10,121 bases of DNA, from positions 30,001 through 40,121 of the forward strand of contig WPIO01000467.1 of NCBI GenBank assembly GCA_009760855.2. The letters are read 5' to 3'. The translations under genes were made by a program, and so were the position numbers. The notes beneath the pieces are model-generated. The model did not search any database, was not told the origin of the DNA, and worked only from the letters and a program-made list of their open reading frames with translations. Shown one piece after another: positions 1 to 7,794 of this stretch. How positions within the stretch are numbered: the first letter of the stretch is position 1; the number at the start of each line of letters is the position of its first letter. This DNA is from Cristatella mucedo (Eukaryota; Bryozoa; Phylactolaemata; Cristatellidae).

Positions 1-1460
1 CAGACGCTCGAGGCTTGCGGAGCCGCGACGGTCGATCGCGTCCTCGCTGAGCTTCCGGCGAGGGGGCGAACGCGGGTCGTGTGTCGAACCTTGGACGAAT
101 CCTGCACCGGCCTCTTTCTGCAATTGCCGGCCGGCTTCGGTGCGCGGTGGCCGCAAGCCGCCGGAATCGGCTGCTTCGGAGCGTTCGTCTCTTCTTGGCC
201 GGAAGTCTCGCACTCCGAATCGACCGACCTGCCGCCCCCTCCAGCTGCGGCGGCCACTCTGCGAGCTCTTGCCACCGCTGAATTCGCAAAGCTATCTCCG
301 CCGCCATTAGCGCTGCGTTCGGAATGGGAGTTGGGCGTTGCGCGAGCTCGCCCGCAATCCTTACGTCCGCCGTGGGAGAGGCCAGAAGAGCGGATATTTT
401 CCACGTTTAGTCAGAGTGGTAAAAATGGATACCCAACTGTTCAAAACGAGTTTTTTTATTCGATTCGATAAAAAAGAAAGTAAAGGAATATAGTTCGTGT
501 GTATGGCGAACACCTCAGCGTTTACCAACATCCTGCGGCAGCTTATACTGGGAGTTCCAAGTCAGCCGATTTCGGGCGGAGCTATTGATGGTGGCGAGAA
601 AATGTCGCCGGCTTGAAAGATACGGCCGGATTTTACCGGAACGCGCTGTGCCGCAGCTGCTATGGCGCCGCCGCGACTGAGGCAGGAGAGCGGGGGGGGG
701 GGAGGCCGCGTCTACGGGAGGCCATAGCCCCTGGGATTGGTGCCAGTTTCCGGCGGCGACTTCCGCTCGCGCGCGCTCCCGCCCGACGGTCGAGCATGAG
801 CCAGCTATTCGCGTGATAAACGCGCCTCTTTTGAACGGTCCGGGGAGCTACCGTCGGTCGTATTCTGCAGAAGCGGTGACGAAAGCCAATGCTCGCGCCG
901 CGCCGCCCGCACCTACAGCAGCCTGCGTACGCCACCATTTCGCGGTCAAGCAGCGTCGGCGCGGCGGCGGCGACGACGACCGAGCGCTGTGCAGCGGCTT
1001 GCTTCCACCTGCTTGGAGCGCTAACCGCCACCAGTTTCGGGAGCGGAGAGATCACAACCCTCACTCCGCCCGCTACTCGTTGGACGTGCCGCTAGCGTCA
1101 GGCGAAAGCCGGCGAGGGAGCATCTAGGCGGCGCGGGTCGAAGCCGACATTCCTATCTCCTGGCGGCGAGACGTGCTCACGAACGGCGCCGGTAGGCGTA
1201 TACTCTTGAGCCGGTTAGCAGCCAGCGATCCCCCTCTCCTGCCCTCCAGCAGTGCAGCCATTAAACGCGACCGCATTCACTTGTTCGCCATCTGTGCAAT
1301 GCAAGGCTTTAAGGTGCAGTCGAACGCCGCGGCTCGACCGGCTCGAGGCGCGAGCCGATAGGAGAGCGTCGGGGTGCCGAGTGTAACAGCAGTCAGCCGC
1401 GGTCTGACTCTCCTGCTGGTAGCGTTGCTGCTTCGTGCACCGCAGGAGCCGCTATTCGCA
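1..1460. other. GC- and CpG-rich stretch, no recognised gene
   Basis: This block is rich in G, C and CpG, with many GCGAGC/CTCGCG-type words. Several ORFs of 60-134 codons are open on both strands, for example 660-1064 on minus against 613-816 and 813-1127 on plus. Their products are Arg/Ala/Pro/Ser-rich and show no family motif, which is what chance ORFs in GC-rich DNA look like. A run of eleven G lies at 692-702. The block could be untranslated or promoter-proximal CpG-rich DNA of a neighbouring gene, but nothing here fixes a transcription start or splice site. Confidence 0.5.
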
Positions 1461-2265
1461 GTTAGTTGCTAATGGTTGAGCGCTTGGAGCGGTCAGCCGT
1501 GCAGCGTAGCTCGTACGAAGGTTAACTTATCATTCCACTTTCACCGACGATTATACGCTGCAATTTGTAATAATTACTCAAAGCCTTACAACGCCGATGG
1601 ACCGCGGCAGCACGGGATATACCTCCACAAGCGTTTATCAATTTTCCCGCCCTTTCGCCCTCTTGAAAAGAGTCCTACTGTTGCTACGTTTCAGTGAGCG
1701 AGATATATCTGAGAAAAAACTGCTTACAGCATTGCTTGATTTTGCAGCTGCGTATTGTAACCCAATTCGTCCTCATTAATTTATCCCGAATATTCAACGT
1801 TCACGGTCCACGCTGAAAATTACTTTATGAGTAGAAATGTAGAGGCTTCCCCGATCTGATCGAATCTTTGGATAGCGGCCATTGCCTGCTACTGTAAACG
1901 TTTCAGCGGCCGGCGACTTGGTAAGAATAAAAGGCTGCGATCGCTTCGCAATCGGCGGGCGTATGTCACTTACTCAGAAGCGCGGAAGCGCTGCCGAGAA
2001 GTCGCGCCTGCCAACTATACCCGTTATGCCAATTACTACATTCATTATTGCTTTCCTGAATCTTCGAATCCCCCTAGCGATATCCTAGAAGAGGTTCCTA
2101 GCGCTCGCTGCACCCGCGCTTTAAGTACTTTTAGTACTACATTCACTGTGCGCTTCTCTTCACTAGCTTTTTTGCTCTAGCAATGGCAGCGGGCAAAGTT
2201 GACTTGATAACGACTGCCAAGATATTTGCTGTTCATAGTTCATATGATACGTATATGCATACGAA
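1461..2265. other. AT-richer anonymous stretch, no recognised gene
   Basis: Base composition shifts toward A and T compared with the preceding block. Only short ORFs (60-73 codons) are present, with no recognisable domain. Small local palindromes are visible, such as two AGTACT hexamers close together near 2126-2138. A TTCGAATCC word near 2067 resembles a pol III B box, but no matching A box lies at the right distance upstream. I see nothing else to annotate. Confidence 0.5.
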
Positions 2266-2266
2266 G

Positions 2267-2390
2267 GCACGCGCGCGAGCGCGTGCGCACACACATATAA
2301 ACGAAAGCACACACATATATGTGTTTGTGTTTATGTGTGTGAGTGTGAGTGTGTGTGCGCGCCCGCGTGCGTGCATGGGTGTTTGCGTGC
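2267..2390. repeat. Alternating purine/pyrimidine microsatellite forming a large imperfect palindrome
   Basis: The left arm (about 2267-2318) runs from GCGCGC through CACACA to ATATA. The right arm (about 2319-2374) runs back from ATGTGT through TGTGTG to GCGCGC. The centre at 2311-2324 is a perfect 14-bp palindrome, ACACATATATGTGT. Further out, ACACACATATAAAC pairs with GTTTATGTGTGT apart from a 2-nt gap, and GC-repeat arms close the structure. Alternating CG/CA tracts are the classic Z-DNA-prone type, and the mirrored arrangement allows a cruciform. ORFs crossing the tract on both strands are translations of the repeat, not genes. Confidence 0.85.
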
Positions 2391-2588
2391 TCACTTCCAG
2401 CGCCGGCGGCGCACCGCCACTGTTCCGCACTCATAGCACTACAGTTATCGTCCACGAACGTCGCTTCCGGCACATCGCGCGAGTTTCTTCTAGCTGCATT
2501 GAGCCGCCAGCAGTTGGCGACTCGGCTACACGCACCCTCTATTTCTACGACGACTCTGCCGGCGGCCGCTGGCGCCATCGTCTGCCTC

Positions 2589-2648
2589 AGGCTGCTGCTG
2601 CTGATGCAGCGGCGGCGGCGGCGTAAGCAGCAGCAGCAGCAGCAGCCT
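2589..2648. repeat. CTG / CGG / CAG triplet cluster with perfect 15-bp inverted arms
   Basis: AGGCTGCTGCTGCTG at 2589-2603 is the exact reverse complement of 2634-2648. The 30 nt between the arms hold a short CGG run (about 2609-2623) and further CAG units. The result is a triplet-repeat hairpin with CTG and CAG arms capped by CGG repeats. A 150-codon plus-strand ORF (2349-2801) translates the CAG part as polyglutamine, but its other residues are compositionally random and I do not call it a gene. Confidence 0.85.
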
Positions 2649-2693
2649 AGTCGCCGAGACAGAGAAAGACGAGAGTCGCCGAGACAGAGAAAG
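2649..2693. repeat. Two-copy tandem duplication, 25-bp period
   Basis: AGTCGCCGAGACAGAGAAAG occurs at 2649-2668 and again at 2674-2693, identical over 20 bp and separated by five bases. It abuts the triplet-repeat hairpin, which fits local replication slippage. Confidence 0.9.
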
Positions 2694-3671
2694 TCTAGCA
2701 ACGGTTCGGTTCTCGGACGTAAAGCTCAGGCGGGAGCCATTTCCGAGACATCGCGCGCGCTCTCGCGCGAAGCTGAGCGGGCTGCGAGTCGGCTCGGGTA
2801 ACAGCTCGTACTGCTGCTGCCTAAGCTCGTGGCGTGGGGCTCGCGAGACGTCGCCCGAGCGCCTTGCCGCGCGAGCGATCCTCTCTCGCCCAGCTTGAGC
2901 GCGAGCGAGAGACGCCGCGAGGCTCTCCCGCCGCTATTCAAGAGCGGCCACCGAAACCGCCGACCTCCTTAGCTACGTCAGCAAGTGAGTCCAACGCCGG
3001 CCGACTGAGCGCTCTACGGGAAGAAACGACCGCCCGCCGGCGCTGCATGGAAGCTCGTGCAGCGCGCCGATGTCTTGGCGTCCGGCGGTCGAGCGTTCGG
3101 CACGATCGCCATCAGCCGATGCGCCTCTTTCAGCGGCGTCGCGCTACTGCAGCCGACGGCCGGCCCGAGACCCGCCGGCTTATTTAAGCTCGGGCCGTCT
3201 GCCGTCGTGTCGCGCTGGAAAAAGAGTACTCGGTCCATCTGCCGCACTCCTGCGCACAGCTGCGACTTCGGCTCTCGCTGTCCGCTCGCTACCCGGCGCG
3301 GACGGCGAGCAGCGAGCGGAGAAGAAGCCGAGGGGGGGGGCGGGCCGGGCTAGCTGGGTAGAACGTCGTTGGACGTGCACTACCGGAGCTGACGTCGGCC
3401 GCTGCGAGCTAGCCGCGACTGCTTACCGAGCGGCTCTTGTCGGCGGCGGCGGCCATTTTTAGCGCGGAGAAGGCTCGCGGGATATTCAGCAGACGTTCGA
3501 AGTCTGTCACGGCAGCCGAAAGCTACATACGGCAGCCGCGTCGTATGCAAGAGGAGCACTCGAACTCCGTCGTCTCGAGCGTGCGTCGCCGAACCGCGAG
3601 CGAGGCTGCCCACGCGATCGCAACCCCTTGCAATCTGCCTGGAGTGCCATCTGGTCAACAACTATAATGTT
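2694..3671. other. GC- and CpG-rich stretch, no recognised gene
   Basis: Dense CpG and GCGCGC/GCGAGC words fill this block. A small stem of TCGCGCG against CGCGCGA lies at 2751-2770. Several overlapping ORFs of 66-130 codons occur on both strands (for example 3070-3462 plus and 3380-3661 minus), none with a recognisable motif. A TATTTAAG word at about 3181 and a CAAGTGAGT donor-like word near 2982 could be read as a TATA-like element and a splice donor. Each is expected by chance at this length and they do not assemble into a gene model. The block could be a CpG-rich 5' region of a gene outside the window. Confidence 0.45.
3332..3358 (+). other. G-quadruplex-type motif
   Basis: Four G-tracts lie on the plus strand: nine G at 3332-3340, then GGG at 3342-3344, 3347-3349 and 3356-3358, with spacers of 1, 2 and 6 nt. 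This satisfies the usual G3+N1-7 pattern. Whether it folds in vivo is not shown. Confidence 0.6.
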
Positions 3672-4172
3672 ATGTAATGTATCTCCGTCTGTAACTCCAC
3701 AAAGTCATAAAGACCATGTGGGTATTACGCAGGAGAGTTTTGTATAGCGCACTCGCAGCCTAAGCGGCTTTCGGTACGCATTCGGTAGCCAACAGACTTC
3801 GTCTCACGCAAAAAGAGAAAGTGGGAAGCATAGCAGAGTCAGGAGAGCAGTTGAGGTAGTGAATAGCATGAAAGTAGCAGCTCAGGACCGCTGAAAAGGA
3901 TGTGCCATAGTCGGCAGTAGGAGAGTAGCTGTCGTTGCGTAATAATTGTGGAAGCGAGTTCCACAGTCTAGGACCTGCAGAGGTAAAGCTTCTGTCGCCA
4001 ACTGTCTTTAAGCGGAGGAATGGGACAGCTAATGATTTATTGTCCACATAGGACCTGAGGGCGCGAACTAGCTGATACTGATGCACTCTCAAATGCACAA
4101 GTGCTGTGCTGATACAATACGCTGCATAATCTCCAAGAGGAGAACGTGGAGACGTAAGCGGAGCCGTGCAGC
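3672..4172 (-). mobile_element. 5'-truncated LINE (CR1/L2/Crack-like, Jockey superfamily), 3' end, copy A
   Basis: The element lies on the minus strand. Its 3' end is set by loss of similarity to copy B (8293-8700) around 3672-3675, where both begin TAATGTATCTCC on the plus strand. The segment holds the last part of the reverse-transcriptase ORF plus about 85 bp of 3' untranslated sequence. Similarity to copy B is patchy but runs from here to about 4086, with a perfectly identical 33-bp core at 3751-3783 that spans the ORF stop codon. The reading frame stays open upstream to a stop near 4170-4172, but the family resemblance fades above about 4100. Everything 5' of that is missing, as is usual for LINE insertions that stop reverse transcription early. 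Confidence 0.82.
3760..4170 (-). pseudogene. C-terminal remnant of LINE ORF2 (reverse transcriptase tail)
   Basis: Counting residues from the GTG codon at 4096-4098, the translation has LAVP at about residues 23-26, LKTVGDRSF at 30-38 and GPRLWNSLPQLLR at 42-54. A shorter SFSAVLSCYF stretch at 67-76 follows, and the ORF ends at a TAG complementary to 3760-3762. This is the hallmark order after the RT domain in CR1/L2/Crack-type elements: an LRS...LxVPRxRLKTxGDRxF block, then APRLWNSLPxxLR, then a FKxxLKTxLF-like block. The frame continues open upstream to about 4170 (HQYQLVRALRS just before LAVP also fits). No endonuclease and no YADD-type RT catalytic core is present, so it cannot encode an active protein. 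It is not a host gene. Confidence 0.85.
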
Positions 4173-4748
4173 TCTAGATTCTGCAGGGGCAGGGCGTTTG
4201 GGCAGTTGCTTTTACGTACGCGTCCATCCCAGGTTTGCAGTCTGGTCTTTGCACCGCGGGGCGTAACCTAAGGTTGAACTTCGTGCACCGCTACTAGCTC
4301 CGATGCGACATGCGAGCGGGCTGCGCCCCAGCCCCCCCTTCGGCGGCCCGGCACGGTTCGAACAACCCGGCATGCGCCTGGGCGACGTAGCCGATTAATT
4401 AAGTGCAAATCGATGGGGGAGTCGCGGGACGGGACGGCGACGGAAGCGCACGGAGCGTTGGAGCGCAGGGCAGCGACCTGTGCCTATCGCAGCGAGAGCT
4501 CCGCTTCTCGAGTGCTGTCTACATAAACGAGGTATTGGCGGCCGCCGCTGCTTTACCCTACATTGCAGCCGCTCCGGTGCTTTCGAGAGGCGCCGGAGCG
4601 GAAGAGCGTTTTCGCTTTCGCTCGCCAGATTCGGCCGTTCGGCCCTCCGGTGGAAGCCGGCTTGTCTACGCTAGAGCCTCGAGACGCACCTGGTCTCTCT
4701 AGCGTCCGGGGACTGCCCGACGTGACGTTCTACCGCTAAACCATGCAT
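4173..4748. other. GC-rich anonymous stretch between two shared repeat units
   Basis: This stretch is CpG-rich, with a C-run at about 4334-4340 and short ORFs on the plus strand (for example 4403-4702, 99 codons) that lack recognisable motifs. In copy B the two flanking repeat units are only about 20-30 bp apart, whereas here they are about 660 bp apart. Part of this stretch may therefore be an insertion into copy A, or copy B may have lost sequence. A GGTTCGAAC word at about 4355 is not supported by a T-stem or an A box. Confidence 0.4.
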
Positions 4749-4798
4749 CCTTTGCAGCGAATATAAAGTGCCTAGAAAGAGATCGAGTTCTATGAGGG
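4749..4798. repeat. Short dispersed repeat unit, copy A (second copy at 8708-8756)
   Basis: Both copies begin CCTTTGCA, diverge for about ten bases, then share AGTGCCTAGAAAGAGA and, after two mismatches, GAGTTCTATG. They have the same orientation relative to the adjacent LINE 3' ends. In copy A the unit is followed directly by the AT-rich microsatellite; in copy B by ATTATTCTTACTATTATCAT. This could be an internal part of the same LINE family or a separate small element. The sequence alone does not decide. Confidence 0.75.
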
Positions 4799-4811
4799 CA
4801 CTAAATAAAAT

Positions 4812-4963
4812 GGATTATCATTATATATATATATATATATATATTATATTATATTTAATTTTATATTTTTACATATTATCATTATATTATAAGATACATT
4901 AAATTACTATTATATATTATATATTATCATTATTATAATATTATTATTGTCATTATTACGATG
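4812..4963. repeat. AT-rich microsatellite / low-complexity tract
   Basis: The tract is almost pure A and T: an uninterrupted (TA)n run at about 4822-4844, then degenerate TATTA/ATTAT/ATTATC units to about 4963. It ends abruptly at GC-rich sequence (ACGATGCGACGG). The run follows the short repeat unit and may derive from expansion of its ATTATCAT end. Confidence 0.9.
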
Positions 4964-4989
4964 CGACGGGTGCCCGAATCAGCACTAAC

Positions 4990-5600
4990 GGCTACCCGCT
5001 CCCCTCAAAAGTCCCCAACCGTCGCTTGTAGTCCTGTTTGGCGGGCGACAAACCTTTGGCTACCTCCACGGGTAGAGAGCGACTACCTCCGCGACTAGAG
5101 AGTGACGCAGCTCTCGCATCTCCGCGACTGTTGCTGCGACTAGCTTCGTGCCAGACAGGCGACGGCGTAGCTTTAGCCAACTGTTTTGCGCTTTCTCGCC
5201 GCAACGCGGCGCCGCCATTCTGGATAGCGCTGGCTTCGCTCAAGGCTGGCGGCGCATTCTCTGCTAACGTCTCGGCCGCTCTCACCGGCGCAGCTCGGCG
5301 CTCGCATCCCGGGTGCGCCGGCGAGAGCGACCGTAAGCGCGCTCTCTCCGGCGCATTCTCCTGCTCCGCCTTTTCTCTGGCTGCTGCGCCGGCCCCGACC
5401 GAGCGACTGGAGCGACTGGAGCGACTGAGCGCATGCCTCTTCCAGCGGCGTCCAGAGCTGCCGCGTAGATGGCGAGCGCGCAATCTTGCTCGGGCAACCC
5501 CCTCCCCCCACACACCCGAGCGCACCAAACGCCTGGCTTTTCTGAAAATAATACCTACAGCCATACTTGCTGCGCGCGAGCGTATGCCATCTTAGCGTGC
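4990..5600. other. GC-rich block with long opposed ORFs, not called as genes
   Basis: The plus strand is open for 185 codons (5038-5595) and the minus strand for 190 codons (4992-5564) across the same DNA; other minus frames are open for 112 and 77 codons. All products are rich in Ala, Arg, Ser and Leu. None has a signal peptide, membrane segment or motif that I recognise. Simultaneous openness in several frames on both strands points to stop-codon depletion by composition (few TA dinucleotides), not selection for protein. A short exon of a host gene cannot be excluded. Confidence 0.45.
5401..5427. repeat. Tandem repeat, three perfect 9-bp units
   Basis: GAGCGACTG is repeated three times without error (5401-5409, 5410-5418, 5419-5427), followed by a partial AGCG. 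In the plus-strand ORF it encodes an ERL repeat, and in the opposite ORFs Ser/Arg-rich repeats. Recent slippage is the simplest explanation. Confidence 0.95.
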
Positions 5601-5637
5601 AAAGACTCTAACGAAGCTTACAAGAATTGTGCGTCGT

Positions 5638-5673
5638 CCGTCGGTGACGTCGCGCTTGCGACGTCACCGACGG
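5638..5673. repeat. Perfect inverted repeat: 16-bp stem, 4-nt loop
   Basis: CCGTCGGTGACGTCGC at 5638-5653 is the exact reverse complement of 5658-5673, with GCTT (5654-5657) between them. Pairing breaks immediately outside the stem. Each arm contains TGACGTC, seven bases of the CREB/ATF consensus TGACGTCA. It could be a cruciform or hairpin, the core of a miniature inverted-repeat element, or a paired bZIP-type binding site. No terminator role is implied, as there is no T-run downstream. Confidence 0.9.
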
Positions 5674-5749
5674 CTACTAGAACGTGGCACCACGTAGCAG
5701 TCTCGGCAAAAGCCAGTTCTTTATTCATTCTAGAATCGCTGTAATCCAT

Positions 5750-5812
5750 TGAGGGGCTATCGAGTGGTCCCAAGTCCAAAGTGGGCCTATCGAGCTGGTA
5801 ATCGAGTGGCTG
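5750..5812. repeat. Short imperfect direct repeats around TATCGAG
   Basis: Three related words occur within about 60 bp: GGGGCTATCGAGTGG, GTGGGCCTATCGAGCTGG and GTAATCGAGTGGCTG. The spacing is irregular (about 30 and 13 bp), so this is not a simple tandem array. The region from 5674 to 6000 holds nothing else I can identify. Confidence 0.45.
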
Positions 5813-6330
5813 TTGCTTTTTTCCGAGCCTTCCTAAGCACCGAAAGTAGGGATACTGCATTCGGCTTCTAATGAAAAGCGCAACGACCTTGCGTTTTTAA
5901 GACCTATTTGATACGGTCAGCTTGCTCTTTGCCCTAATTAACCTGTTTTGCTTTGTGCGTGCTTTACATGCTTAGCCGCGCTTGGTTTACGCAGGTTTTG
6001 TTGATGCCGGAGGCCAGCTAACCGGCGGCCAGAAGTTGCGGTCGCGAGCGCCACTTTACCGGCCGGCGGCTGGCCTAGGCACGATCCTGTTCGCTTACGC
6101 GTTTTTCTCGCTCGAAGCGGCTCAGTGAACGCAGCATGCCATTCAGGTTGACCTTCGGTAATTAACCCTACTGCCGCGAGTTTTCACAACTCGCTGCAAT
6201 AGCAATCTAGCTCTCGCTGGGCACTACACAAACGACCTGGCGTTGTCGTTATCGGCCGCTAGCAGCCTTCGGTGGATTCGCCGACGACCTAGGGCAGCTC
6301 TGGCGGAGATGACAGAGGCGGTAGCCAGTA
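5813..6330. other. Anonymous stretch, weak inverted repeat only
   Basis: No ORF of note and no RNA gene. GCCGGAGGCCAGC at 6006-6018 pairs with GCTGGCCTAGGC at 6069-6080 with a small bulge, giving an imperfect 11-12 bp stem with a 50-nt loop. Nothing else supports a function. Confidence 0.4.
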
Positions 6331-6360
6331 TCCGGCGGCGGCGGCGGCGGCTGTAGCCAG
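6321..6360. repeat. (CGG)6 triplet run flanked by an 8-bp direct repeat
   Basis: Six uninterrupted CGG units lie at 6333-6350. GTAGCCAG flanks them at 6321-6328 and 6353-6360. CGG runs form quadruplex or hairpin structures and expand easily in metazoan genomes. Further CGG-like interrupted runs follow at about 6436-6444 and 6495-6515. Confidence 0.85.
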
Positions 6361-6809
6361 CGTTCCGTTCTTGATCGCTTCTCGATCACCCTTCACAGCG
6401 CGTCGCGCCGCAGCTCATGGAGCAGCGCTAGCCACCGGCGGCGGCGCGCGTCGTGGTGGCGCTGCGAGCGACCTTAGCTGCAGCGCTACCTGTGCGGCGG
6501 CGGCGAAGGCGGCGGCGCCATCGACGGTCCGTAGCCGACACTGCGTCGTGGCCGTCCGTGATCATTCCGCAGACGACGCCGACAAGCTCTCCTCGCTGAC
6601 GGCGAGCTCGCGCGCACCGACCCGCCCGCCGCCCCCCCTCCCAGGGCGCGATCTCGCTGCTTCCAACTCTGGTGCCCGACCGCGCTTTCGCAGTCAAATA
6701 AAGCGTAAAGGCCCATCGGGTCAACTCATTCGCGCAGCGGCACAAGAGCCGCCTGGCGCGGTGGCTATCGCCGCAGCTTGCCGTTGGCAATAGAGCAAGG
6801 ATCGCGTCC
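6361..6809. other. GC-rich stretch with C-run quadruplex motif, no recognised gene
   Basis: A 140-codon plus ORF (6371-6793) and a 145-codon minus ORF (6428-6865) overlap almost completely. Both are Ala/Arg-rich and motif-free, so I do not call either. At 6621-6642 the plus strand reads CCC-G-CCC-GCCG-C7-T-CCC, a four-tract quadruplex motif on the minus strand. Confidence 0.45.
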
Positions 6810-6811
6810 TG

Positions 6812-6888
6812 TGCTGAAGGACTAGAGCCCACGACCTGGATCTCGAAGAGGGCAGCGCCTTGCACCCAGGCTAAGACAGTTGACTGCT
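6812..6888 (-). mobile_element. tRNA-like sequence, probable SINE head or degenerate tRNA
   Basis: Read on the minus strand, TGTCTTAGCCTGG (complement of 6867-6879) resembles a pol III A box. GGCTCTAGTCC (complement of 6819-6829) resembles the B box GGTTCGANTCC with two mismatches. The gap of 37 bp is close to that in tRNAs. Between them CCCTCTTCGAGATCC and AGGTCGTGGG resemble an anticodon arm followed by a variable loop and T-stem of the Lys/Met type. The T-stem can form four of five pairs counting one G-U. The acceptor stem does not pair, so this is not a functional tRNA. A tRNA-derived SINE fragment is the most likely reading. Confidence 0.4.
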
Positions 6889-6995
6889 GGTCGCTTGGGA
6901 AGAGGGTGCGGCGGCTCGAGGACTATCGGCGGCTTAGGTGCCCAGGGCAGGTGCCTAACAGTCGGCTTTAGGGTGGTGATTCTTTCATTCGACCA

Positions 6996-7012
6996 CCCAA
7001 CCCCTCCCCCCC
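6996..7012 (-). other. C-run cluster (minus-strand G-quadruplex-type)
   Basis: CCC at 6996-6998, CCCC at 7001-7004 and seven C at 7006-7012 lie within 17 bp. The seven-C run must be split to give a fourth tract, so this is a weaker candidate than those at 3332 and 6621. Confidence 0.4.
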
Positions 7013-7149
7013 GAAGTGGAGACAGAGGCAATACGGAGGCGTACTGCACTGCTGACTGTGGAGATGACGTCCATTCTCTCTTGCTCCCGACTTACCGGCA
7101 TCGATCCAGGCGCGCGAGCGCTCGCAGGTCGCTCATGACTGGATGAGCT

Positions 7150-7758
7150 GGCAATGAGCTCTGAATTCCGCAGGGCTTGCAGCAGCTAATCTGCTTCCTT
7201 ACCCCACCGGCCAACGCACAGTGCCGATAGCTAATGCAGGTCCCATAGCTGGGACGTAGCCGTAGGGCTCCAAACAAAGCTGCGGCCGTTTGTCTCGCTG
7301 GCTGCTGTACGTTGTATCCGGCGCCAATGCTCGCGGGGCGCGGACTTTGCCATTCAGTAGACCGAGTCGAGCCTCTATCGGACAAGGGCCGGTAAGCTGG
7401 CTTTCTGTATTCAGCAGGCATGCGAGTGTCAATTTACTTCCCCTTCCATACTGCAGAAATTCTATAGGATCGGCGAGCGTTCCTCTGCCCTGTGCTACTG
7501 CAGCAGCACAGGGCGGATCGAATATTGAGCAGTCGGCGGCCGGCTCAGTCGGTGCTAGCCTCTGGTCTATTGTGCCAACAGTTTTTCCAGAGCTCAAAAA
7601 TCCGAGGAAAAAGAAAACTTTTGATGAGCACACGCTAGCCGACAGACTTGCCCTCGAGCAATAAAAAGTAATCTGCCTGAGTAATCTCGACTGGCTATTA
7701 AAAAACGACTTCGTCCCGTTAGCTAAGCACTTTTCTTCTACAGCCATCGCGGTCTAAT
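7150..7758. other. Anonymous stretch open on both strands, no recognised gene
   Basis: A 182-codon minus ORF (7199-7747) overlaps a 124-codon plus ORF (7290-7664). The minus product is less compositionally biased than the other shadow ORFs, but it has no motif, signal or transmembrane pattern I recognise. The only structure is the hairpin at 7487-7514. I cannot exclude a decayed repeat or an exon. Confidence 0.4.
7487..7514. repeat. Perfect inverted repeat: 10-bp stem, 8-nt loop
   Basis: GCCCTGTGCT at 7487-7496 is the exact reverse complement of 7505-7514. The loop ACTGCAGC lies between them. No flanking T-run or repeat family is evident. Confidence 0.8.
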
Positions 7759-7794
7759 TTGGGCTATGTAACGTCGCCGAAATCTCGGTCTTGA

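Noticed and set aside
79-471. 130-codon plus-strand ORF near the left edge
   Set aside because: It overlaps a second plus-strand ORF in another frame. The composition is Pro/Ala/Ser/Arg typical of GC-rich noncoding DNA, and no motif is recognised.
660-1064. 134-codon minus-strand ORF
   Set aside because: It is opposed by plus ORFs over the same bases. The product is Ala/Arg/Pro-rich and includes a poly-Ala run from simple CGG-like sequence.
1460-1520. TGGTTGAGCGCTTGG as a tRNA D-arm / A box
   Set aside because: No B box follows within tRNA spacing and no cloverleaf can be drawn.
2040-2080. TTCGAATCCC word as a tRNA T-loop
   Set aside because: No complementary T-stem and no A box at the required distance upstream.
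2183-2801. ORFs through the CA/CG and CAG repeats, including His/Thr-, Cys- and Gln-rich products
   Set aside because: The amino-acid runs are direct translations of microsatellites on both strands. There is no conserved domain.
2975-2995. CAAGTGAGT as a splice donor
   Set aside because: There is no coding exon upstream that I can support and no matching acceptor, so it is only a word match.
3176-3215. TATTTAAG as a TATA box for a downstream gene
   Set aside because: No initiator, exon or convincing ORF follows, and the word is expected by chance.
4345-4400. GGTTCGAAC word as a tRNA T-loop
   Set aside because: The flanking bases do not form a T-stem on either strand, and an A-box-like word lies too close.
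5618-5860. 80-codon minus ORF with an LD/PLD-like repetitive stretch
   Set aside because: It runs through the perfect hairpin and the short TATCGAG repeats, which explain the repetition. No recognised protein family.
6371-6865. Opposed ORFs of 140 and 145 codons
   Set aside because: They overlap almost completely on opposite strands, both are Ala/Arg-rich, and no family motif is present.
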